Shown in pieces: positions 1-8,555 of a stretch of DNA of 64,000 nucleotides; positions within the stretch are counted from its first letter, which is position 1, and the number at the start of each line of letters is the position of its first letter. The stretch lies in contig CAYUOH010000001.1 of the NCBI GenBank assembly GCA_964446385.1, positions 171,945 to 235,944 of the forward strand, read 5' to 3'. This stretch comes from CAYSRC01 sp964446385. GTDB lineage: Bacteria > Bacillota > Clostridia > Oscillospirales > Ruminococcaceae. The position numbers were made by a program, and so were the translations under genes. A model generated the notes under the pieces. It was not told where the DNA came from. It saw only the letters and a list, made by a program, of their open reading frames with translations, and made no database searches.

Positions 1-1936
1 GCAGCAAATACCGGGCCTGGACACCCAGAATTGAAGTGCTTCCGAGGGTGGACCATGTAACGTAAAACCCAGAAACTACAGCTACGTATGTAAGGATCAG
101 CGTCGCGGCGAAGAACCAGAAGTTGTTTTCCTTCTGAAGGCGGGTATCGTCGCTGTACATTCCCGCAACGATTACGACTGCCACGGGGGTGAACATCGAA
201 GTCAGGACGCAGGACACGTCCAGCCATCCGAACAGTCCGTAGGTATTGATGTAGAACATCTGCATGTAACCGTCTACTGCCATCACCATTGCATAGCGGA
301 GTGGATTCTTAAGAATATACAGAATCTGGGACGAAGTGTTCACTCCGTCGGGGTAGACTGTCTGAGGGATGTTTTTTGCTGCCAGAGACGCATACATAAG
401 CGTGAACGCATACATCAGCAGCGCTGCGGCGGTCATCATTGCCAGCAGAACACCCCGTTTGTATTGGACGTTTACCGTTTTCATCGGGATGGTGAAAACC
501 AGAAGAATAAGCGGCAGATAGATTGGTTTGATTGAAACTATAAGACCGTAGCAAAGCGTCATTAAAAACAGGTCGCGGGCATAGAGCCCGTCCTTGAATA
601 TCAGACCGAAGAAAAGTACAAGAGCGGCAAGTATTATGCTGTCGTACGAGGTGGAGGCCACCATGAATAGAGTAAGCGGGCAAAGAGACAGAAGAATAAG
701 GGCACCGCGGTAGCGGGAAGCGTTTTTAAGCGCATAATATACCGCTGCGGCGAACAGTATGCAGTTCATCGCTCTTGCGAGGTACATGCAGAACAGTGCG
801 TTGGCACCGAATAAACGGCCCAGAGAGATACCGATTGCTGCCGGGATATAGGGTATGATTACCTGTACGCTTGTGTGTACAGTTGCCTCTCCGACGTAAA
901 ATCCGTCGACATCGACGAGATAGCTCTTGACCGAGGAAAGTGCGTTGCCGTTGCCTGTCTTCTGAAAATTGTTATAAAATTCGGCGGGAAAACGCTGTAC
1001 CAGCAGTACAACGTCGTCGGGGTAATGTTCATTGTAATCAAAATCGAAACGTCCGCGTGAAAGTGACCAGGCTCTGAGAAAATGGGTATGTTCGTCTGGA
1101 GCCTGAAGAGGGGCTGAGGCAAAACAGAAAACAAGGGCAATAACTAATACCGATACCGCGAGACGTAGCTCGGGACGTTTGATTTTTACAAGCAAAACCC
1201 ATAGAAGAAGGAACAGGACGCTATAGCCTGCAAAGCCCAGAATCAGAAGGATATTGTGTTTCCCGTTGGCCGCCGTGAATATTTTCGTGGCGTAGAATAC
1301 AACGCCCATAACGAGTGCGAGACCAATGCAGTAGCCTTTGGGCCAGCCACTTTCAACTTTATTTCTGCAGATAAGGTCGTATGCCAGCAGCCCCGCGCAG
1401 ATAATCGCGAGACCTGTCGAAAGCCATAGAAGTATTCTTCCGGGACTTATCTGTTCGGGTACAGACGGGGGATTTATTATAACGCCGCCGAAGTTTACCG
1501 TAGTTCGGACGTTTTCGGTGGGGTAGATTTTTAATGAATAGACGTCGTCAGCATCGACATAGGCGGTGTATAATCCTTCTGAAGTCTGTGTCATCGGGAA
1601 GGAAAACTCGCCGAGTATTCCGTTTACGGAACCGGCAAAATACAGAACCGCTTCAGTAGTGTCCCCGGAGAAACGGGAGAGGTAAACTTCTATGGATTTC
1701 ACAGGCCCCCCGGAGATATTGTGTATGAAGAAATATGAATTGTTGGCGAGGGCGTAATATTGATCTTCACCTTCGTTTTTGAATTCCCAACCGTGGAACT
1801 TCCCGGCGGGGATTTCCGTCATAATATATTGCTCCTCAGCTTTAACACGTGTGTTGACAAGGTTGATTTCACCGCAGATTGCCGCCACGACGGCAATCAA
1901 TACGGCAAGGATTACAATCAGACGTCGTACTTTCAT
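1..1936 (-). CDS. DUF2142 family polytopic membrane protein (3' end beyond window)
   Basis: The frame is open from an ATG at 1936 to the window edge, giving at least 645 residues with no stop, so the C-terminus is missing. An N-terminal hydrophobic segment is followed by an extracytoplasmic stretch and then many membrane segments. Seen motifs include PDEHTHFLRAWSLSRGR, LCPLTLFMVASTSYDS, KPIYLPL and GVQARYLL, which match the DUF2142 family of large predicted membrane proteins often found with cell-surface polysaccharide genes. The role is unknown; involvement in glycan export or assembly is inference only. It lies 26 bp downstream of the G5/3D gene on the same strand and is probably co-transcribed. 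An AAAGGA lies 13 bp before the ATG, which is rather far. Confidence 0.8.
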   Translation of the reverse strand, partial: MKVRRLIVILAVLIAVVAAICGEINLVNTRVKAEEQYIMTEIPAGKFHGWEFKNEGEDQYYALANNSYFFIHNISGGPVKSIEVYLSRFSGDTTEAVLYFAGSVNGILGEFSFPMTQTSEGLYTAYVDADDVYSLKIYPTENVRTTVNFGGVIINPPSVPEQISPGRILLWLSTGLAIICAGLLAYDLICRNKVESGWPKGYCIGLALVMGVVFYATKIFTAANGKHNILLILGFAGYSVLFLLLWVLLVKIKRPELRLAVSVLVIALVFCFASAPLQAPDEHTHFLRAWSLSRGRFDFDYNEHYPDDVVLLVQRFPAEFYNNFQKTGNGNALSSVKSYLVDVDGFYVGEATVHTSVQVIIPYIPAAIGISLGRLFGANALFCMYLARAMNCILFAAAVYYALKNASRYRGALILLSLCPLTLFMVASTSYDSIILAALVLFFGLIFKDGLYARDLFLMTLCYGLIVSIKPIYLPLILLVFTIPMKTVNVQYKRGVLLAMMTAAALLMYAFTLMYASLAAKNIPQTVYPDGVNTSSQILYILKNPLRYAMVMAVDGYMQMFYINTYGLFGWLDVSCVLTSMFTPVAVVIVAGMYSDDTRLQKENNFWFFAATLILTYVAVVSGFYVTWSTLGSTSILGVQARYLL

Positions 1937-1962
1937 AGCTTGCGGATATTCCTTTCAAAGGA

Positions 1963-3477
1963 TTATTCGGGTATTCTTGCCTTGAACATTCCGTCTATGG
2001 CAATGTATTCGGAAAGCTCGCTCTGGTGCAACTGTTTTACAACATAAATATCAAGCCAGTGTGCTCCGAAGAGCAGACAGTCGTTGTAGGTTTCAAGGAA
2101 ACAGTCGACGGTCACGTTGTTGATTCCGTACATAGCAGCAGTGCAGCTGTCGGCGGCAATAGCCCATCCGTACACGAAGCTGTTGTCGCTGCTTGTGATG
2201 TAAAGCAGGGACCCCAACGGAATGCTGTTGGGGTCTACAGCGACGCAACCCTGGAAAAGGTACATTCCGCTTCCGCCGTATACGCCGGACGGATAACTGT
2301 AAGATGTACATTTACCGGATGAAATTTTCCGCTCGTACTGTTCCGGGACACCTCCGACAATCTGTATGTCAGTGTATTTGCTACCGTCTATGTATGACAG
2401 TGATGCGGTCGGGTCGCCAACACGTATAATACCGGAAACCGGTTCCTTAGTGACGGTTTCGGATATCAGTTCTTCTCCTACTTTTACTCCGTCGAAATAT
2501 TTGTCGCGGTATAGTTGTTCGGCTTCGCCGTCGCGGCCATAGCTGATTACACGGGTCTTGCCCTTTGACAGCAGAGGAGAGTGTCTTTCTATATTGGTAC
2601 AGGGGACATTAATTCCGGTAATAACATGTTCAACGTATTGAGTTTTGTGAACGATTATCTCATCGCCCGCGGAAAGGACAGTATCGCCGTCGGGCTCTGT
2701 ATAGTCCTCTTCGCCGAGTATGATTCCGCAGATATTTACCACGTCTTCAACTTTTGCACCCTCCATAAGGGTGTAGTTCTGGGTCTGACGGTTAAATTTG
2801 ATGGTTACTTCAACCGTGGCGTTAAGGTCGAGATGGAGACCACTGTCCTCAAACGGAGTGATGACAGGAACCACATAGTCGTCAGGACGGTAATCAGGCC
2901 AGATCATCGTTTTTATACGGTTGGCGCTTCCGTCGGTATACCACAGACAAATCATAAGACAGAAACCGATAAATGCCAGACCGAAAAGAATAAAAGGGAA
3001 AACCCTGCTTTTAAGTCTCCGGGTGTATTTGATTCTGTAATGATCTTTGCGTCTGCGTTTCTGACTTTCTTCCTCTTCGGGATAATTGAAGCTGAAGAAA
3101 GCGATGGAATTATCTGTTTTTTCGATGGAAACGTTAGGTTTCTCTGCAGAATTTTCCGTCAAAATGACTTCATCATGTATTTTTACATCATCTGATTCCG
3201 GTAATGGCACTGAAGAAAAATCAGAAACTTCGAATTCCGGCCCATTCTTTTTCGTGGAAGGCTCTGATTCGCCAGAAACGGAACCGAATGTTTCACTGTC
3301 CGGGGTTTCCGCGTTTGTTTTGGATTTCCCTTCCGGTACCGGTGAGGGCTGTGCCTCCGGCATACTGTCGTCGGGCTTGTATTCCAACGCGTCACCGGAA
3401 CGCACAGTCTGCAGAAGCTGCAAAACCGAGTCGGTGCCGGTAATACCGGTTGTATTGTATTCCGGGACAGATGTCAT
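1963..3477 (-). CDS. Membrane-anchored G5 and 3D domain protein (YabE/RpfB-like)
   Basis: A 504-residue protein. Residues 1 to about 155 are acidic, Ser/Pro-rich and low in complexity, followed by a basic patch (KRRRKDHYR) and one membrane helix near 160-180, so the long N-terminus should be cytoplasmic. Outside come a DUF348-like segment, a G5 domain (from about EHVITGINV to SGIIRVG) and a C-terminal 3D domain with VAVDPNSIPLG and AADSC. Proteins of this build are secreted or anchored cell-wall enzymes, often lytic transglycosylase-like. The usual DTGG-type motif after the catalytic region is not seen in its normal form, so activity is uncertain. The second of two adjacent ATGs is chosen because it sits better behind GAGG. 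It starts 8 bp after the TtcA-like gene. Confidence 0.8.
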   Translation of the reverse strand: MTSVPEYNTTGITGTDSVLQLLQTVRSGDALEYKPDDSMPEAQPSPVPEGKSKTNAETPDSETFGSVSGESEPSTKKNGPEFEVSDFSSVPLPESDDVKIHDEVILTENSAEKPNVSIEKTDNSIAFFSFNYPEEEESQKRRRKDHYRIKYTRRLKSRVFPFILFGLAFIGFCLMICLWYTDGSANRIKTMIWPDYRPDDYVVPVITPFEDSGLHLDLNATVEVTIKFNRQTQNYTLMEGAKVEDVVNICGIILGEEDYTEPDGDTVLSAGDEIIVHKTQYVEHVITGINVPCTNIERHSPLLSKGKTRVISYGRDGEAEQLYRDKYFDGVKVGEELISETVTKEPVSGIIRVGDPTASLSYIDGSKYTDIQIVGGVPEQYERKISSGKCTSYSYPSGVYGGSGMYLFQGCVAVDPNSIPLGSLLYITSSDNSFVYGWAIAADSCTAAMYGINNVTVDCFLETYNDCLLFGAHWLDIYVVKQLHQSELSEYIAIDGMFKARIPE

Positions 3478-3485
3478 CATTTACC

Positions 3486-4196
3486 TCAAAGTCCGTTGAT
3501 ATGGCTTCCCTGCATAGCGGTGAAGGTGCGCTGCAGGAAGCCCGGATATTCTTTATCCATACTGGATATATATTCCTTGATTTTCTGGCGTTCGCTGTTT
3601 CCGTCCATGGGACAGGGACTTTTCACAATTTGAAGGTTGTTCCTTGCGGACGCGTTGATAATGTCCCGCTCGGTGCATAAAATCATGGGACGTACAGCGG
3701 TGATATTTTTCCGGCTGAGATAGGTCACAGGGGCAAAGGTACCCAGCCGTCCTTCGTGGAAAAGGTTAAGGAGGAAGGTTTCCACGGCGTCGTCCATGTG
3801 GTGTCCGAGGGCAAGTTTGTTGCAGCCGTGCTCCACACATAAATCGTGAAGGGCGCCGCGCCTCATCCTGGCACAGAGGGAACAAGGGTTTTTCTCGTTC
3901 CGTTCTTCGAAGATAACGTGAGCCAGGTCGGAACGCTTTATGAAATAGGGAATATAGAGTCTGCGGCACAGCTCTTCAATTCCGGAATAATCGGTGTCGC
4001 GGTTTTCAAAGCGCGGATCCACTGTAATCGCAGTTAGCGAAAAATCTACTCCATAATACCGGCGAAGTCCCGCGAGGCCGAGGAGCATCGACACGGAATC
4101 TTTTCCACCTGATACAGCAACAGCAATATTGTCACCAGGCAGTATCATGTCGTACATCTGAAGTGCTTTGCGCATTTTACTTTCAATTTGTCTCAT
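3486..4196 (-). CDS. TtcA/TilS-family PP-loop tRNA thiolation protein
   Basis: A 236-residue member of the adenine-nucleotide alpha-hydrolase superfamily. The PP-loop AVSGGKDS lies near residue 33, a CSLC motif (CSLCARMRRGAL) in the middle and a further CPMDG cysteine near the C-terminus, the arrangement of TtcA proteins that hold an iron-sulfur cluster and 2-thiolate cytidine 32 of tRNA. The length is shorter than E. coli TtcA, so it is called a TtcA-like protein. The start is the ATG at 4196, because the in-frame TTG at 4211 lies inside the GGAG ribosome site. It is separated from rny by a terminator, so it probably has its own promoter and leads the operon with the G5/3D and DUF2142 genes. 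Confidence 0.85.
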   Translation of the reverse strand: MRQIESKMRKALQMYDMILPGDNIAVAVSGGKDSVSMLLGLAGLRRYYGVDFSLTAITVDPRFENRDTDYSGIEELCRRLYIPYFIKRSDLAHVIFEERNEKNPCSLCARMRRGALHDLCVEHGCNKLALGHHMDDAVETFLLNLFHEGRLGTFAPVTYLSRKNITAVRPMILCTERDIINASARNNLQIVKSPCPMDGNSERQKIKEYISSMDKEYPGFLQRTFTAMQGSHINGL

Positions 4197-4250
4197 AAAA
4201 TAATACTCCAAGTAAAAAGTATATCATAAAGCGGATTATTTTTATATAAC

Positions 4251-4280
4251 AAAAAAGACGCCCGCAAAGGTGCGGGCGTC
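4251..4280 (-). terminator. Intrinsic terminator of rny
   Basis: A perfect 10-bp stem GACGCCCGCA/TGCGGGCGTC at 4257-4280 with a four-base loop, followed on the minus strand by six T residues (4256-4251). It stands 14 bp after the rny stop codon. Confidence 0.92.
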
Positions 4281-4293
4281 CGTGAATATTCGG

Positions 4294-5847
4294 TTATTTC
4301 GCGTAGTCTACGGCACGGCTTTCGCGTACGACGTTGACTTTAATCTGGCCGGGATAGTTGAGCTCCTCCTCGATGCGGGCAACGATGTCGTGAGCCACAA
4401 CGGTCAGCTGATCGTCGCTAATCTTTTCGGGTACGACCATTATGCGAATTTCACGGCCTGCCTGAAGGGCGTAGCTTGTTTCGACACCATCATAGCTACT
4501 TGCGATTTCCTCAAGCTTTTCAAGGCGCTTGATATAGTTTTCAAGATTTTCACTGCGTGCACCGGGACGGGCTGCTGAAATTGCGTCGGACGCCATAACT
4601 ATGAAGCTGATGACCGAATCGGGCTCCACATCGCCGTGGTGGGATTCGATGGCGTTGATAACAGTGTTGATTTCCTTGTAGCGACGGGCAACCTCTGCAC
4701 CGAGCGCTACATGTGTACCATCTACCTCATGGTCAAGAGCTTTGCCGATATCATGCAGTAGACCTGCACGTCGGGCAAGAACGGGATCGGCACCCAGCTC
4801 GTTGGCAAGCATGCCGGAGAGCATGGAGACCTCGATACTGTGATTCAGAACGTTCTGACCGTAGCTTGTGCGGTAATGGAGCTTTCCGAGAAGCTTTACT
4901 AGTTCAGGGTGAATGCCGTGGAGACCCATCTGAAGCACTGCTGCTTCGCCGGCCTTTTTTATAGCCTGGTCGACCTCGCGACGGGCCTTGTCTACCGTTT
5001 CCTCTATGCGGGCAGGATGTATGCGCCCGTCGTAGATTAGCTTTTCAAGGGTGACCCTTGCCACTTCGCGGCGAACGGGATCGAAGCAGGATACCGTGAT
5101 GGCCTCGGGAGTGTCGTCGATAATAAGGTCTACGCCTGTGGCTTGCTCTATAGCGCGGATATTGCGGCCCTCACGGCCGATAATGCGTCCCTTCATCTCG
5201 TCGTTGGGAAGGGCAACGACGGATACCGTCGCCTCTGAGGAATGGTCGGCTGCGCATCTTGCTACCGCCATGCTCAGGATGTTGCGGGCCATCTCGTCCG
5301 ACTCATCCTTGAGCTGCTGCTCGTATTGGTTGATACGCATCGCCTTCTCGTGTGTAAGGTTGTGGTCGACCTGTTTCAGCAAAATTTCCTTGGCCTGCTC
5401 TTGAGTATAGCCGGAAACCTTTTCAAGCATATCGAACTGGCGGGCCTTAAGCTGTTCAGCCTCGGCATGTTTGTCGTCAAGTTCCTTAGAGCGCTTCTGG
5501 AACTTCTGCTCCTCTGCGTCAAACTGGCTTATGCGTTTTTCGAGGTTCTCTTCCTTCTGATTGAGACGGTGCTCGGAACGCTGGATTTCGTTGCGGCGCT
5601 CACGAAGTTCCTTCTCGGATTCGGTTCTCATTTTGTAGAGCTCATCTTTGGCTTCAAGGACAACCTCTTTGCGTTTCTGTTCGGCGGATTTAATAGCGTC
5701 ATTGACTATTCGTGTGGCTTCATCTTCTGCGGAGCCTATACGGGCCTCAGCAACCTTGCGGCGATAAATTACACCGACGTAGAAACCGATAAAACCTACG
5801 ACAATTACAGCTAAAACCGTCAAAACAATTTGTAATACCGTTGGCAT
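4294..5847 (-). CDS. rny: Ribonuclease Y
   Basis: A 517-residue membrane-anchored endoribonuclease that starts mRNA decay in many Gram-positives. It has an N-terminal membrane helix (about residues 4-25), a long charged coiled coil (about 30-200), a KH domain with GRIIGREGRNIRAIE, and an HD metal-binding domain with LLHDIGKALDHE. Length and order match the family. The ATG at 5847 is chosen because AAAGGA precedes it and the family N-terminus begins with the membrane helix; the 22 codons upstream are not conserved in character. It is monocistronic, with its own promoter and terminator, divergent from thrS. Confidence 0.97.
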   Translation of the reverse strand: MPTVLQIVLTVLAVIVVGFIGFYVGVIYRRKVAEARIGSAEDEATRIVNDAIKSAEQKRKEVVLEAKDELYKMRTESEKELRERRNEIQRSEHRLNQKEENLEKRISQFDAEEQKFQKRSKELDDKHAEAEQLKARQFDMLEKVSGYTQEQAKEILLKQVDHNLTHEKAMRINQYEQQLKDESDEMARNILSMAVARCAADHSSEATVSVVALPNDEMKGRIIGREGRNIRAIEQATGVDLIIDDTPEAITVSCFDPVRREVARVTLEKLIYDGRIHPARIEETVDKARREVDQAIKKAGEAAVLQMGLHGIHPELVKLLGKLHYRTSYGQNVLNHSIEVSMLSGMLANELGADPVLARRAGLLHDIGKALDHEVDGTHVALGAEVARRYKEINTVINAIESHHGDVEPDSVISFIVMASDAISAARPGARSENLENYIKRLEKLEEIASSYDGVETSYALQAGREIRIMVVPEKISDDQLTVVAHDIVARIEEELNYPGQIKVNVVRESRAVDYAK

Positions 5848-5943
5848 TGTTTTGCGGGTCCTTTCGTTATTATATAATTCGATATAAATAAGATGCGGCG
5901 CATAAGAATACAACGCGCCAACACTAAAAAAATACCTCTTGTT

Positions 5944-5973
5944 ATTTTAACCTATTAAATTACAAACTGTCAA
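5944..5973 (-). promoter_or_regulatory. Predicted sigma-A promoter of rny
   Basis: On the minus strand a perfect TTGACA (5973-5968), 18 bp, then TAAAAT (5949-5944), about 97 bp before the rny start. No other gene lies in between. Confidence 0.7.
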
Positions 5974-5998
5974 TATGAATATAAGTTGCACGGCTCTC

Positions 5999-6027
5999 TT
6001 GACAGCTTGTGTATAAGATGATAAATT
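5999..6027 (+). promoter_or_regulatory. Predicted sigma-A promoter of the thrS leader
   Basis: TTGACA (5999-6004), a 17-bp spacer and TAAATT (6022-6027). The start of transcription would be near 6034, leaving a leader of about 270 nt before thrS. Confidence 0.75.
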
Positions 6028-6061
6028 AAATTTGTAAAAGCGTTATTCCGGCCAGACATGG

Positions 6062-6272
6062 TGTTTCCACCTACAGAGAGTTCTCCCATTCGCTGCAACG
6101 GGGAACAGGTAAGGGGCACGGGTATGTACCACCGGACAGCGTGCCCCAATCGGCAACGGCAGGGTCCGTTATCACCCGTACAAGCGGCGGCATATCTGTG
6201 TCGCAATCAGGGTGGAACCGTGGAGCGTTTGCTTCATCCCGTTTACGTTTCGGGATGGGGCTTTATTTTTTT
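6062..6272 (+). promoter_or_regulatory. T-box riboswitch controlling thrS
   Basis: The leader carries AGAGAG at 6075-6080 near the base of stem I, the T-box sequence AGGGTGGAACCG at 6209-6220, and an intrinsic terminator: stem CATCCCG/CGGGATG at 6235-6257 followed by a T-rich run to 6272. T-boxes bind uncharged tRNA and allow read-through when the cognate amino acid is scarce. Two ACC triplets at 6128-6133 are candidates for the threonine specifier, though the fold was not computed. The TGGA of the T-box would pair with a tRNA ending UCCA, which is the end seen on tRNA-Thr at 52356-52431. Confidence 0.93.
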
Positions 6273-6306
6273 ACATGGTATTTTATATTGTTTTTCGGAG
6301 GAAAAA

Positions 6307-8211
6307 ATGGAAAACATCACAATCACATTAAAGGGCGAGCCCAGGGAATTCGCTTCCGGCGTTTCCGGCGCCGAGGTCGCCAAAGCCATCGGTATGGGCC
6401 TTTACAAGGCCGCATGCGCCGTGAGAATCAACGGCGAGGTATATGATCTACGCACCCCGGTCACGGAGGACTGCGACATGGAAATCCTCACTTTCGACAA
6501 CAACGAAGGCAAGCGCGCCTTCTGGCACACTGCAAGCCACGTAATGGCCCAGGCTATCCAGCATCTTTATCCCGATGCAGTCTTCACTATCGGACCCAGC
6601 ATCGAAAACGGATTCTATTACGATATCGACAGCGAGACGACTTTTACCCCGGAAATTCTTGAAAAGATCGAGGGGGAGATGAAAAATATCGTCAAGCAGG
6701 ATATTTCCCTCAACCGATATGCTCTCTCCCGGCAGGACGCGCTTAAGAAGATGGGTTCAAATCCATATAAGGTAGAACTTATCAGAGAGCTTCCCGAGGG
6801 GGAAGAAATAAGCTTTTACGAGCAGGGTGACTTTACCGACCTTTGCGCCGGACCACATATCATGTCCACCGGCGTTCTGGGTGCGGTCAAGCTTCTAAAC
6901 GTTACCGGCGCATACTGGCGCGGTGACAGTAATAACAAGATGCTTCAGCGTATCTACGGTATCGCCTTCACTAAAAAATCCATGCTGGACGAGTACCTCA
7001 ATATGCTTGAAGAGGCTAAAAAACGCGATCACCGCAAGCTTGGCCGCGAACTTGACCTATTCGCGTTCCGCGACGAGGCACCCGGATTCCCGTTCTATCT
7101 CCCCAAGGGGATGGTTCTGCGCAATACACTTGTTGAATACTGGCGTTCGGTTCACAAGAAGTGGAATTATCTTGAGATTTCCACACCCCAGATTATGCGT
7201 CGAACACTGTGGGAAACATCCGGTCACTGGGATCACTACAAGGACGACATGTATACCACGGTTATTGACGACGAGGATTTCGCCATCAAACCCATGAACT
7301 GCCCCGGCAGTATTCTGGTATACGACCTTAGCCCCCACAGCTACCGCGAGCTTCCTCTGCGCTACGGTGAGCTTGGCCTTGTACATCGTCACGAGCTTTC
7401 AGGCGCGCTTCACGGTATGTTCCGCGTACGCTGCTTTACTCAGGACGACTCGCATATCCTGCTTGCCCCAGAGCAGATCAAGGACGAGGTTGTGCGCATT
7501 GCGCAGCTTATCGACGAGGTTTATTCACTGTTTGGTCTTGGATACAAAATCGAGCTTTCCACAATGCCCGACGACCATATCGGTACTGTTGAGGACTGGG
7601 ATATCGCTACGGCTGCCCTGGCCGATGCAATCTCATCGATAGGCAAGACATATGAGATTAACCCCGGCGATGGCGCCTTTTACGGACCTAAGCTTGATTT
7701 CCACGTAAAGGACTGCCTAGGCCGTACATGGCAGTGCGGTACAATCCAACTTGACTACCAGCTACCCGGCCGTTTCAACCTCGAGTATGTAGGCGAGGAC
7801 AACGAGAAACACAGCCCAGTTATGATTCACCGTGTTGTTTTCGGAAGTATCGAACGCTTTATCGGAATCATCACAGAGCATTTCGCGGGTGCTTTCCCCA
7901 CATGGCTTGCGCCCGTTCAGGTAAAAGTAATCCCCATCTCCGAGAAGCATAGCGAATACGCCCAGAGCGTCGGCAAAAAGCTTGAAGCAGCCGACGTACG
8001 CTGTGAAATCGACGTACGCAGCGAAAAAATGGGCTACAAGATACGCGAAGCCCAGCTTCAGAAGATACCCTATATGCTGGTTGTCGGCGACAAGGAAAAG
8101 GAAGAGGGCACAGTATCCGTACGTTCCCGCAATGACGGTGACAAGGGCTGCTGCGTCATTGAAGAGTTTCTTGCCGATATCAAAGAAGAAATCGACACGA
8201 TGGCTTTGTAA
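6307..8211 (+). CDS. thrS: Threonyl-tRNA synthetase
   Basis: A 634-residue class II aminoacyl-tRNA synthetase that charges tRNA-Thr. An N-terminal TGS domain (about 1-62) is followed by the editing domain with HTASHVMAQA, then the catalytic core with MNCPGSILVY, RYGELGLVHRHE and VVFGSIERFIG, and the C-terminal anticodon-binding domain. Length and order are typical. The ATG at 6307 follows a strong GGAGG directly; the open frame running upstream is only the T-box leader. The gene is monocistronic, with a weak hairpin after it and tRNA-Lys downstream. Confidence 0.98.
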   Translation: MENITITLKGEPREFASGVSGAEVAKAIGMGLYKAACAVRINGEVYDLRTPVTEDCDMEILTFDNNEGKRAFWHTASHVMAQAIQHLYPDAVFTIGPSIENGFYYDIDSETTFTPEILEKIEGEMKNIVKQDISLNRYALSRQDALKKMGSNPYKVELIRELPEGEEISFYEQGDFTDLCAGPHIMSTGVLGAVKLLNVTGAYWRGDSNNKMLQRIYGIAFTKKSMLDEYLNMLEEAKKRDHRKLGRELDLFAFRDEAPGFPFYLPKGMVLRNTLVEYWRSVHKKWNYLEISTPQIMRRTLWETSGHWDHYKDDMYTTVIDDEDFAIKPMNCPGSILVYDLSPHSYRELPLRYGELGLVHRHELSGALHGMFRVRCFTQDDSHILLAPEQIKDEVVRIAQLIDEVYSLFGLGYKIELSTMPDDHIGTVEDWDIATAALADAISSIGKTYEINPGDGAFYGPKLDFHVKDCLGRTWQCGTIQLDYQLPGRFNLEYVGEDNEKHSPVMIHRVVFGSIERFIGIITEHFAGAFPTWLAPVQVKVIPISEKHSEYAQSVGKKLEAADVRCEIDVRSEKMGYKIREAQLQKIPYMLVVGDKEKEEGTVSVRSRNDGDKGCCVIEEFLADIKEEIDTMAL

Positions 8212-8221
8212 ATATAAAATC

Positions 8222-8252
8222 AACAGCCCGTTCGCAACGCGCACGGGCTGTT
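8222..8252 (+). terminator. Possible thrS terminator hairpin
   Basis: A 9-bp stem AACAGCCCG/CGGGCTGTT directly after the thrS stop. It lacks a good T-run, so its strength as a terminator is uncertain. Confidence 0.5.
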
Positions 8253-8259
8253 ATAGCTG

Positions 8260-8288
8260 TTGACATTTCAGATAAACTTTGTTAAACT
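8260..8288 (+). promoter_or_regulatory. Predicted promoter of tRNA-Lys
   Basis: TTGACA (8260-8265), 17 bp, TAAACT (8283-8288), 25 bp before the tRNA. Confidence 0.7.
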
Positions 8289-8312
8289 ATTGTGGCTATA
8301 AAAAGGATATAT

Positions 8313-8388
8313 GATCCATTAGCTCAGTCGGCAGAGCACCTGCCTTTTAAGCAGGGTGTCCGGGGTTCGAATCTCCGATGGATCACCA
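8313..8388 (+). tRNA. tRNA-Lys(TTT)
   Basis: A 76-nt cloverleaf with encoded CCA. The acceptor stem pairs GATCCAT with ATGGATC, the anticodon stem CCTGC/GCAGG encloses the loop CTTTTAA, so the anticodon is TTT at 8346-8348, and the T-arm holds GGTTCGAATC. Confidence 0.97.
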
Positions 8389-8390
8389 GG

Positions 8391-8420
8391 AAAAAACCAC
8401 TTCATAGGAAGTGGTTTTTT
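8391..8420 (+). terminator. Intrinsic terminator after tRNA-Lys
   Basis: A 13-bp A/T-flanked stem with CCACTTC/GAAGTGG at its core and a T-run at 8415-8420, two bases after the CCA. Confidence 0.9.
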
Positions 8421-8555
8421 CAATTAAGACGCGCTGCACTTCATTTGTTACGAAGCAGTGACTTCATCTTGTTTCATTAGTTGTATAGGTATGTTTTGTC
8501 AGTTACAATAGATGAAAAGATAATTCCGCTTGAATGAAAAAAAGGAGAATCCTTA

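Noticed and set aside
3486..4211. TTG start at 4211 for the TtcA-like gene
   Set aside because: The TTG lies within the GGAG ribosome site of the ATG at 4196.
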